A DNA stretch of 5,195 bases, taken from the NCBI GenBank assembly GCA_017395725.1, contig JAFQOB010000127.1:1-5195 (forward strand). Direction: 5' to 3'. The translations under genes were made by a program, and so were the position numbers. The DNA is from Clostridia bacterium (GTDB lineage: Bacteria > Bacillota_A > Clostridia > Oscillospirales > CAG-272). The first letter of the stretch is position 1. Each line of letters begins with the position of its first letter. Below, piece after piece: positions 1-5,195 of the stretch. The notes below the pieces were generated by a model. It did no database searches. It saw nothing but the letters and a program-made list of their open reading frames with translations, and was not told the origin of the DNA.

Positions 1-1
1 A

Positions 2-3000
2 TTGACAGACGATATTGCGGAATCGGCAGAAACTGAACAGGCAGTAACACCTGCTACAGAAGAAAAATCATTGGCAGACGAGATACTTGAACCGATTATT
101 GTTTCTGAAGATATAACCAAACGCGGAGAGCATGAAAAGCACTTTCTTTGCGACGACGGAAGTTATATAGCGGTATCATACCCACAAGCAGTACACGAAC
201 AGGTTGACGGCGAATGGGTTGATATAGAGTATGACGTAACAGCCGACGGAAACGGTATATCCCCCGTAGACGATACCATAAAAGTAAAGTTTGCGAATAA
301 TACGAATTCCGCAAAGCTCGTAAAGCTCGAATCGGGCGACTACAAGATAAGCTGGACAGTTGAAGCAGAAAACGAAAACGGCGATATTACCGAAAAGGTA
401 AAGCTTTCAAAAGATTCAAAAGCGACTTTGAAAACAAGCAAAGAGCTTCTGAAAGATAAAAAGGAAAAAATAAAGAATAATGCAAAGCACACTGTAGAAG
501 AAGTTTTTGATATTAAGAATAATGCGAAAAAAACAATAGAAAAACTCAAAACGGCTGATACAGACGTACTAAAGAATAACGAAACGGTTTTGTCAACTAA
601 TGAAGCTATACAGTCGTATAACTGCGACCGGATACAATCAATATTATTTGCGCAGTCAAATATTGAGTACGTGGGTGCATTTGGTGAGGGAACCGCACTC
701 CGTTACATAATGTCTACAGGTAATATAAATGAAGAAGTGGTTCTCGAATCGTACAACGGCTTTAAATCCTACAGTATGGTGATAGATACCGACGGACTTA
801 TTCCTGTGAAAGACGAATTCGGAAGAATAGAGCTTGTTGATAAAAACGAAAACGTAATAATGATGATAAAAGCACCGTATATGTACGATGCAAATGATAT
901 AATATCCGAAGATATAGAAGTTACAGTAACCCAAGAAAGCAAAAAGGAATGGAGAATAACCTATACTCCCGATAAGGAATGGCTTACGGATAAGGAAAGA
1001 AAATATCCGGTTGTTATTGACCCTACGGTAACGACGGCAAATTATGCACAGACAAATTTGCTTGATACTTATGTAAGATCTACACAGACTGCACCCTATA
1101 ATAATTCTTCACCTCATCTTTACGTTGGATATAACGGCGGAGAAAACTGGACGTATTGGGGCGTAAAGAATTTGCCCGGAATGAATAGTGTAACAACTGT
1201 AACAGGGGCAAGCTTTAATATTAGACTGCTGAACGGAACGAGTACTATGGGAAGAATAGGACTGTATTTTGTTTCGTCGGCTATAACTACGTCTACAATG
1301 CAATGGAGCAACAAGCCGTCAATCGGAACGAAGCTGGGAGAGATAAGTACTATTCCCGGAGATTTGTGGCTGAGATATTCTTCAAATGAGCTTGGAGACA
1401 AGCTGAGAACGTATTACAGGGCGAACTGGACAGATTTCGGTTTTGCATTAAAATATGAAGCACAGATAAACGACTGGAATCAGTTTTATTCATCAGACTA
1501 TACGGGTAACGGCGGTGCGAATATACCGTATCTTGAGGTAAGATATACAACAAACTTTGAAGCAGTTACGGAAGGAACGTATTATATACAGAATGTATAT
1601 ACGGGTAAATATCTTTGCGCCTCGGGTTCGAGTGTATATTTAAGTGATTACGGAAACGGCGGAACGGCAGTAAAGTGGACTGTACAAAAGAACGCATATT
1701 ATCCATCAACGTATAATATTGTACCAAACGGAAATACGTCGTTGGGATTGTATTTCAATATGGATTACGGTACGATAACATTGCCTGCAAAAGCAAGTGA
1801 CGGTTTTGGCAGATGGCAGTTTGAAAAATTGGATAACGGAATGTATTTGATTCTTTCTGCGGGAAGACCTTGGATGAGCTTGACAGGCAGCGGTACAAGT
1901 GTATATCCTTATGCTACACATACAGGCACTTCACAACAGTGGCAAATAACTACAACACCGCCGCAGGCATATTCACAGGCAATAGAATCGGGTTTGTATT
2001 ATATCAAGAATTTGTATGAGAATAAATATTTGACATACGACACTAAAATTGAAGTGAATGATTATGCCGCGAGCAGTGCACAAAGGTGGCAAGTATTAAA
2101 GAATACAGATAATACATATACGATATATCCCGAAGACGATTCGAATTATGGAATAGGAGTATACGGAGGATTAGCAGTAGATGAACAGGTTTTAAGTTGT
2201 TCGGTTGGTAATCCTATAGCTTCACAAAAGATGTATTTGATTGACCAAGGAAATGGCTCATACAGTTTGGTTCCTGCGACAAATTCGATATACAGAGTCG
2301 GTGTATATACCGATATGTCCGAGACCAAAACTATTGGTGGGGTTGCTCAAACAATGGTGCAAAACAAAACTGCGTGTCTTGAGCTTAATTCGTCATCAAA
2401 CACACAAAAGTGGGTGTTTGAAGCTACAACAGATAAAAAAGCTGTTATTCTTATTCATGGAAGAGTATCAAATTCTCTCGGTTGTTGGGGGGCAAGCAAT
2501 TCTATTAAACTTGGAGATAATGATCATTATGCTATCAATATTAACGGAACCAGTATAGGAGACATACCGAAGTTATATACCGATGTCAATTCTCAGTGGT
2601 TGACCGGACAAACATTGGACAATAATATATCGGTAGGAGCTGTGTTTAACGAAGGTTATGATAATGGCGAATTGGTATCAGCTCAAGATAATAGTGACCA
2701 CGAAGGCAATCTTGCTTATCATTTGAAACAACAAGGATACATAGAAAATGTTAATCTTTTTGTTTTTAATTATCCAAATGAAGACGTTGTAAAAAACAGC
2801 GCATTGAAGTTACAAGCATACGTAAGTAATTTAATATCTTATGTTAAAACATCCGGCTCCTCTGAGATGAAGCATGCTTTTGGAATACATGGAGACGATT
2901 ATTCGTTCAACATAGTTGGTCATAGTATGGGAGGTCTTGTTGCAAGATATTACATTGAGAACCTTTATAATGATGAATATGTAGAAAAACTTGTTACAAT

Positions 3001-3577
3001 TGATACTCCGCATTGGGGAAGTGGTTATGCTGATGTTTCCAATGATACAGAGATTAAACATGTGTTGTGTGATCATGATTTGGATAGGAATAGTGCAATG
3101 TATGGCGGAAACAACCCTGTAGATGGAGACTGTGATGATTATGAACCGTATAGTTTTTCTTTTACCAATTCATTGAATTATTCGAATGACAGATCTACAA
3201 AATATTATGCAATTGCAGGAGTCGATTTCAAAACAAATATAATTGATCAAAATGATTATGCTTTTGAAATTCCCACTACTTTTACAACATTCACGCAAAT
3301 TGAGACTTTTTTAAAAAATTACAATGCTGCTCTTGATATGGATGTGCAGAAAAAAGGGGATAATATAGTAGGTTTTATGAGTCAGATTGGTTGGCAAGAA
3401 AATCCCAATGGTGATGAACCTATAAAAAAGATTGCTATGGAAAAAATATTTGTCAATTTCGATACAAATGGTGGAATTGGTACCGATGATTTTATTGAAA
3501 TGGTACATCATTTTCACGGAAAGAATCAACATAGGACAGAAGTAATAACAAAAGTCTTTGAATATTTACAGGAGTGA
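2..3577 (+). CDS. Large secreted multidomain protein: DNRLRE domain, two ricin-type lectin domains, C-terminal lipase-like alpha/beta hydrolase (5' partial)
   Basis: The frame is open from the window edge for 1191 codons. The TTG at base 2 is not a credible start: the sequence begins in an acidic linker and no signal peptide is visible, so the real start lies upstream. Residue numbers count from base 2. Residues 30-130 and 200-340 form the N-terminal module seen in clostridial wall or RHS-like proteins (an EKHF-x3-DGSY stretch, then PVVIDPT at 336-342). A Lys/Glu-rich, probably coiled-coil stretch at about 131-198 interrupts it. Residues 344-517 resemble a DNRLRE beta domain. Two ricin-type beta-trefoils span about 522-650 and 660-808, with similar openings (GTYYIQN at 525; GLYYIKN at 664) and QxW-like motifs (QQWQ, QRWQ, QKWV). 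An alpha/beta hydrolase fills 812-1191: ILIHG at 816-820 (oxyanion region), GHSMGG with nucleophile Ser975, IDTPHWGS after the next strand, and likely catalytic His1172. The catalytic acid is uncertain (Asp1154, Asp1162 or Asp1163). I infer an extracellular esterase or lipase carried on glycan-binding domains. The substrate is unknown. Confidence 0.9.
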   Translation: MTDDIAESAETEQAVTPATEEKSLADEILEPIIVSEDITKRGEHEKHFLCDDGSYIAVSYPQAVHEQVDGEWVDIEYDVTADGNGISPVDDTIKVKFANNTNSAKLVKLESGDYKISWTVEAENENGDITEKVKLSKDSKATLKTSKELLKDKKEKIKNNAKHTVEEVFDIKNNAKKTIEKLKTADTDVLKNNETVLSTNEAIQSYNCDRIQSILFAQSNIEYVGAFGEGTALRYIMSTGNINEEVVLESYNGFKSYSMVIDTDGLIPVKDEFGRIELVDKNENVIMMIKAPYMYDANDIISEDIEVTVTQESKKEWRITYTPDKEWLTDKERKYPVVIDPTVTTANYAQTNLLDTYVRSTQTAPYNNSSPHLYVGYNGGENWTYWGVKNLPGMNSVTTVTGASFNIRLLNGTSTMGRIGLYFVSSAITTSTMQWSNKPSIGTKLGEISTIPGDLWLRYSSNELGDKLRTYYRANWTDFGFALKYEAQINDWNQFYSSDYTGNGGANIPYLEVRYTTNFEAVTEGTYYIQNVYTGKYLCASGSSVYLSDYGNGGTAVKWTVQKNAYYPSTYNIVPNGNTSLGLYFNMDYGTITLPAKASDGFGRWQFEKLDNGMYLILSAGRPWMSLTGSGTSVYPYATHTGTSQQWQITTTPPQAYSQAIESGLYYIKNLYENKYLTYDTKIEVNDYAASSAQRWQVLKNTDNTYTIYPEDDSNYGIGVYGGLAVDEQVLSCSVGNPIASQKMYLIDQGNGSYSLVPATNSIYRVGVYTDMSETKTIGGVAQTMVQNKTACLELNSSSNTQKWVFEATTDKKAVILIHGRVSNSLGCWGASNSIKLGDNDHYAININGTSIGDIPKLYTDVNSQWLTGQTLDNNISVGAVFNEGYDNGELVSAQDNSDHEGNLAYHLKQQGYIENVNLFVFNYPNEDVVKNSALKLQAYVSNLISYVKTSGSSEMKHAFGIHGDDYSFNIVGHSMGGLVARYYIENLYNDEYVEKLVTIDTPHWGSGYADVSNDTEIKHVLCDHDLDRNSAMYGGNNPVDGDCDDYEPYSFSFTNSLNYSNDRSTKYYAIAGVDFKTNIIDQNDYAFEIPTTFTTFTQIETFLKNYNAALDMDVQKKGDNIVGFMSQIGWQENPNGDEPIKKIAMEKIFVNFDTNGGIGTDDFIEMVHHFHGKNQHRTEVITKVFEYLQE
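470..553 (+). repeat. Tandem 42-bp in-gene duplication encoding a 14-residue Lys-rich repeat
   Basis: Bases 470-511 and 512-553 encode two consecutive 14-residue units, each opening with IKNNAK (residues 157-162 and 171-176) and continuing as x-T-[VI]-E. They lie inside the Lys/Glu-rich helical stretch that interrupts the N-terminal module of the large secreted protein. The copies have diverged at the DNA level (for example AATGCAAAG against AATGCGAAA), so the duplication is not recent. A role as a flexible or coiled-coil spacer is inference. Confidence 0.6.
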
Positions 3578-3582
3578 GGGAG
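3576..3582 (+). promoter_or_regulatory. Ribosome binding site overlapping the hydrolase stop codon
   Basis: A GAGGGAG purine run overlaps the TGA stop (3575-3577) of the large secreted protein. Its GAGG core sits 7 bases before the ATG at 3587. This fixes the start of the membrane protein and implies translation from the same message, probably with translational coupling. A second purine run, AGGAG at 3570-3574, is slightly too far upstream. Confidence 0.75.
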
Positions 3583-3586
3583 AAAA

Positions 3587-4078
3587 ATGGACGAACGTTT
3601 AGAAAGTAATGTAAAAATATTGCGCGTTTTATATGCGGTATATTTTCTACTATTAGTAATAGTATGTCTTTTGATGTTTAATAATTGGCTTCCTTCTAAA
3701 TTGAATTTTTTAAGAGACTTTACTGTTTTTTTGTGTATGTACGGCTATCTGCCAATTTCTGCAATAATTTATGGCAGCCTATGTTACATAAAAACTGAAG
3801 ATATTATAATTCCGAGTTTGTTATATGGTTTGTGGTATGTAATAGTAGCAATAATCGCCTTCTTTTTTGGGATGATTGGAGGAGCAGGATATGATTTTGC
3901 GGGAACAAACGACTGGTTGGTTACTGTCAGCCTTTCTGTGTTTACTGCTGTTGATTTGTTCTTTTGGATTAAGCTACCGCTTTTGGTTGTGCTATCGATT
4001 GTTTCGGGTTTGATAACTAAACTGATAGTATCAAAAAAACGAGCAAAAAAAGTAATACAACAATCTGATGATATTTAA
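3587..4078 (+). CDS. Small multi-pass membrane protein, possible partner or immunity-like protein of the upstream hydrolase
   Basis: I do not recognise a named family. The 163-residue protein has hydrophobic segments at about residues 11-31, 45-68, 75-97 and 110-149. The last is long, with Lys129 and Pro131 in its middle, so there are four or five membrane helices. The tail is basic (KKRAKK at about 150-155), which suggests a cytoplasmic C terminus. The loop after helix 1 carries L-P-S-K-L-N-F-L-R-D at 35-44, a motif recurring at the same position in the protein at 4474-4863. With the N terminus inside, this loop would face outward. The gene starts 9 bases after the hydrolase stop with a strong ribosome site, so the two are almost certainly co-expressed. 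The tight linkage, size and membrane location suit an immunity or accessory protein for the exported hydrolase, but no sequence motif proves that role. Confidence 0.85.
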   Translation: MDERLESNVKILRVLYAVYFLLLVIVCLLMFNNWLPSKLNFLRDFTVFLCMYGYLPISAIIYGSLCYIKTEDIIIPSLLYGLWYVIVAIIAFFFGMIGGAGYDFAGTNDWLVTVSLSVFTAVDLFFWIKLPLLVVLSIVSGLITKLIVSKKRAKKVIQQSDDI

Positions 4079-4187
4079 TGAACACTTAGTAGTAGGCCCG
4101 CAGGGAAGATTTTTGATTGAAGAGACTGACAGTGTAATTGAAGTAACCAATCAAATTGACCGGGTAGTCGGTATGAGGTTAAGGTAA
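4068..4187 (+). pseudogene. Possible 39-codon ORF or gene fragment overlapping the end of the membrane protein gene
   Basis: An ATG at 4068 opens a 39-codon frame that overlaps the last 11 bases of the preceding gene and ends with TAA at 4185-4187. The product reads LVVGPQGRFLIEE in its first half and ends DRVVGMRLR. It has no membrane segment or signal peptide, and I recognise no domain. There is no convincing ribosome site, so translation would depend on coupling to the upstream gene. Its codons (CCG, CGG, GGC) look more like the first two thirds of the large secreted protein than like the AT-rich membrane genes. It may be the remnant of a C-terminal piece of another protein left by rearrangement. 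It could also be a chance frame. Confidence 0.25.
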
Positions 4188-4196
4188 TACTTTGCA

Positions 4197-4332
4197 GTCA
4201 TTCTGAGCGAAGAGGGCAACGCCCTCGAAGTCGAAGAATCCCATTAAGTTTAAGAAAATCGTATGGGATCCTTCGGCTCGCGTTAAAGTATTTTGATAAA
4301 TATTTATGTGCGTAATGCTCGCTCAGGATGAC
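4197..4332. repeat. Imperfect palindromic interspersed repeat (MITE-like or REP-like), about 136 bp
   Basis: The outer arms GTCATTCTGAGCGA (4197-4210) and TCGCTCAGGATGAC (4319-4332) are inverted repeats with one mismatch. The inner arms CGAAGAATCCCAT (4232-4244) and ATGGGATCCTTCG (4263-4275) also pair with one mismatch, leaving an 18-base loop at 4245-4262. Palindromes built on GTCATTCTGAGCGAAG and GGATCCTTCGGCT are, from memory, scattered between genes in many bacterial genomes. I assign no family name. The element encodes nothing. It could act as a bidirectional transcription stop or mRNA-stabilising hairpin, or simply be a non-autonomous mobile repeat. It lies between the possible 39-codon fragment and the hydrolase remnant. 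No clear target-site duplication is visible at its outer ends. Confidence 0.75.
4276..4322. repeat. 41-bp AT-rich extra segment bounded by GCTCGC direct repeats inside the palindrome
   Basis: GCTCGC occurs at 4276-4281 and again at 4317-4322, with an AT-rich stretch between. Removing one copy plus the intervening bases (41 bp in all) restores a continuous right arm, CCTTCGGCTCGCTCAGG, that pairs properly with the left arm. This suggests a small insertion with a 6-bp duplicated target, or slippage-type expansion, within an older palindromic repeat. The segment is too short to encode anything. Confidence 0.5.
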
Positions 4333-4455
4333 CGTCGTGGGAGCTTTTTTGAAAGCGGATTTGTTGGCGGAAATTCGCTTGTGGATAGGTTACACAGCAA
4401 AATGCAACATAGGACACCAGTGATGAATAAGGTGATTGCTTTTCTTTCAGAATAA
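4333..4455 (+). pseudogene. Remnant of a second lipase-like hydrolase: C-terminal end only
   Basis: This frame is open from base 4300 to the TAA at 4453-4455. The part right of the palindrome encodes 40 residues. Its last 25 residues (from base 4378) align without gaps to the last 25 of the large secreted protein at 12 identical positions, including H-x-K-x-Q-H-R-T, V-x-x-K-V and the final Glu before the stop. The His aligned with His1172 (base 4393) has the spacing to the C terminus expected for an alpha/beta-hydrolase catalytic His. At the DNA level CAACATAGGACA is shared by 3527-3538 and 4405-4416. The nucleophile elbow and the rest of the domain are absent, and similarity fades upstream of about 4378, so this is a broken or displaced copy. 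It ends 18 bases before a membrane-protein gene, the same order as the intact pair at 2-4078. Confidence 0.7.
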
Positions 4456-4463
4456 AAGTAAAA

Positions 4464-4469
4464 AGGTGG
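4464..4469 (+). promoter_or_regulatory. Ribosome binding site for the second membrane protein
   Basis: AGGTGG within an A-rich run (AAAAGGTGG) lies 4 bases before the ATG at 4474; its AAGG core is 7 bases away. It fixes the start and sits just after the stop of the hydrolase remnant, so the gene was probably once translated behind a full-length hydrolase. I see no obvious promoter directly upstream. Confidence 0.65.
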
Positions 4470-4473
4470 ATAT

Positions 4474-4863
4474 ATGAAGAAAACTGTTTTTTCTATCATA
4501 AAGTATAGTTTAACATTATTTCAATTTGCATGTTTTTACATTTATTTCTTTGATATAACAGGGGATTACTTATCTTCAAGATTAAATAGTTTGAGTGATA
4601 CAGTAGCAATAATATATATCACAGTCTTACTTATTACATTTAATTGTTATTTATGTGCCTTCTTGTATGCTTTGAGTTTGAACAAACAAAAGACGATTAT
4701 AGTTGTCTCGTTTTTGTGTTGTCTTTTTGTCGTTTTGGGTGTGATGGTGAAAAAAGCTACAGTGTTCATTGCATATAGTGCACCAATTTCAATAATGCTG
4801 ATTATGGGTATGGTATATTTTATTGAATGGATAAGTTTGAAAATATCTAATGTATTTAATTGA
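4474..4863 (+). CDS. Small four-helix membrane protein, distant paralog of the protein at 3587-4078
   Basis: I recognise no named family. The 129-residue product has a short basic N terminus (MKK) and four hydrophobic segments at about residues 11-27, 43-68, 74-91 and 96-118, with short polar loops (LNKQK at 69-73; KKA at 93-95). The loop after helix 1 carries L-S-S-R-L-N-S-L-S-D at 33-42. This matches the motif at 35-44 of the first membrane protein at 6 of 10 positions, plus a Lys/Arg exchange. The rest of the alignment is weak. The gene follows the hydrolase remnant by 18 bases, copying the order of the intact upstream pair. The reading frame is complete with a good ribosome site, so it may still be expressed although its partner is broken. 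If the partners are effector and immunity, this would be an orphan immunity gene. That role is inferred from arrangement only. Confidence 0.8.
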   Translation: MKKTVFSIIKYSLTLFQFACFYIYFFDITGDYLSSRLNSLSDTVAIIYITVLLITFNCYLCAFLYALSLNKQKTIIVVSFLCCLFVVLGVMVKKATVFIAYSAPISIMLIMGMVYFIEWISLKISNVFN

Positions 4864-5195
4864 TATTCCCCCAAAAATATTTTCCGTTTCATTTTTTAAA
4901 CAATGCACAGAAAATATAATATATAATGTTATTCTTTCGTTGATTTGTTTTATACCTACATCTATAGTTAAGTCGATATGTATAAAGCGTGAAAATAATA
5001 GTATTTTGGAAAATTGATATTATGCTATTTTAAATGGAATTTGTAAAGTAATTAATGGTTTAGGGTTCCACAGAGATTGTTTAATCTTTGTGGAATCCTT
5101 TGGAAAGATTATTTTACAGTGAAAATTATAACCTACGGTTGTAATGCAATAGGCAAAAATACTTGTATGATTAAGCGTGTGTATGTTAATATGAA
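4864..5195. other. AT-rich intergenic region with no supportable gene
   Basis: All frames are broken by frequent stops. One promoter-like pair, TTGATT at 4940-4945 and TATAGT at 4963-4968 with a 17-base spacer, could read rightward. In sequence this AT-rich such a match is expected by chance, and no gene follows it closely. An ATG at 5167 opens a frame running off the right edge (MIKRVYVNM), but it lacks a clear ribosome site and only nine full codons are visible. The only structured element is the hairpin near 5066-5095. Confidence 0.6.
5066..5095 (+). terminator. Stem-loop, possible transcription terminator
   Basis: TTCCACAGAGATT (5066-5078) pairs with AATCTTTGTGGAA (5083-5095) around a GTTT loop: 13 pairs, one of them G-U. 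GG before and TCC after could extend the stem with a bulge. The bases that follow (TCCTTT, then TTATTTT at 5109-5115) are T-rich but not an unbroken T tract, so it is an imperfect rho-independent terminator. It lies about 200 bases after the last gene and could equally end a transcript arriving from the right. Confidence 0.5.

Noticed and set aside
2..4. TTG at base 2 as the start codon of the large protein
   Set aside because: There is no upstream sequence to show a ribosome site, and the encoded start is an acidic linker without a signal peptide in a protein whose domains imply export. The gene is best treated as running in from the left.
2241..2558. Plus-strand 105-codon frame
   Set aside because: It lies entirely within the large gene in another frame, crosses the lectin-hydrolase border, has no ribosome site and encodes no recognisable domain.
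2..3577. Classification of the large protein as a true RHS/YD-repeat toxin
   Set aside because: The N-terminal module resembles that of RHS-like proteins, but no YD repeats or RHS core are visible. Ricin-type domains occupy the space instead.
4197..4332. Palindrome as a CRISPR repeat or structured RNA gene
   Set aside because: There is only one unit with no regular spacers, and the structure is a simple nested inverted repeat rather than a known RNA fold.
4306..4455. Independent small gene starting at ATG 4306
   Set aside because: Its first third is made of palindromic repeat sequence and it has no ribosome site. The part with homology is a C-terminal tail, so a remnant is the better reading.
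4647..4892. Minus-strand 81-codon frame
   Set aside because: It is antisense to the second membrane protein, which has a good ribosome site and clear membrane helices. The hydrophobic look is a by-product of the opposite strand.
4940..4968. TTGATT-17-TATAGT promoter-like pair
   Set aside because: The spacing is good, but the region is very AT-rich and no gene starts downstream within view. It is noted only in the intergenic entry.
5167..5195. Start of a further gene running off the right edge
   Set aside because: Only nine full codons are visible and there is no clear ribosome site before the ATG.

Overview
The window looks like a low-GC, gut-type Firmicute, probably a clostridial relative of Ruminococcus or the Oscillospiraceae. 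This rests on the AT-rich codon use, strong AGGAGG-like ribosome sites, and the architecture of the first protein. Its N-terminal module and PVVIDPT-DNRLRE domain are familiar from large secreted or wall-associated clostridial proteins. No genus-specific marker is present, so the placement is tentative.

There are three plus-strand genes. Bases 2-3577 hold the 3' part of a very large exported multidomain protein. In order it has a conserved N-terminal module interrupted by a Lys-rich coiled-coil-like stretch, a DNRLRE-type beta domain, two ricin-type beta-trefoil lectin domains, and a C-terminal lipase-like alpha/beta hydrolase (GHSMGG nucleophile elbow; His near the C terminus). Its true start lies left of the window. 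Nine bases after its stop comes a 163-residue multi-pass membrane protein (3587-4078). An untidy stretch follows (4079-4473) with a possible 39-codon fragment, a roughly 136-bp imperfect palindromic repeat, and a decayed 3' end of a second hydrolase. Then comes a second small membrane protein (4474-4863, 129 residues). Bases 4864-5195 are AT-rich with no gene I can defend and one good hairpin.

The most interesting point is that the layout 'hydrolase C terminus, short gap, small multi-pass membrane protein' occurs twice. The last 25 residues of the large protein match the orphan fragment ending at 4455 at 12 of 25 positions. The two membrane proteins share an L-x-S-[KR]-L-N-x-L-x-D motif at the same place, just after the first membrane helix. 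In addition, CpG content falls sharply where the hydrolase domain begins. Together these features resemble a polymorphic effector locus: a conserved delivery/adhesion trunk, an exchangeable C-terminal enzyme tip, a linked membrane protein that could confer self-protection, and a displaced older tip with its own partner. This is inference. A secreted lipase with a membrane-bound accessory protein, duplicated and partly decayed, fits the same data.
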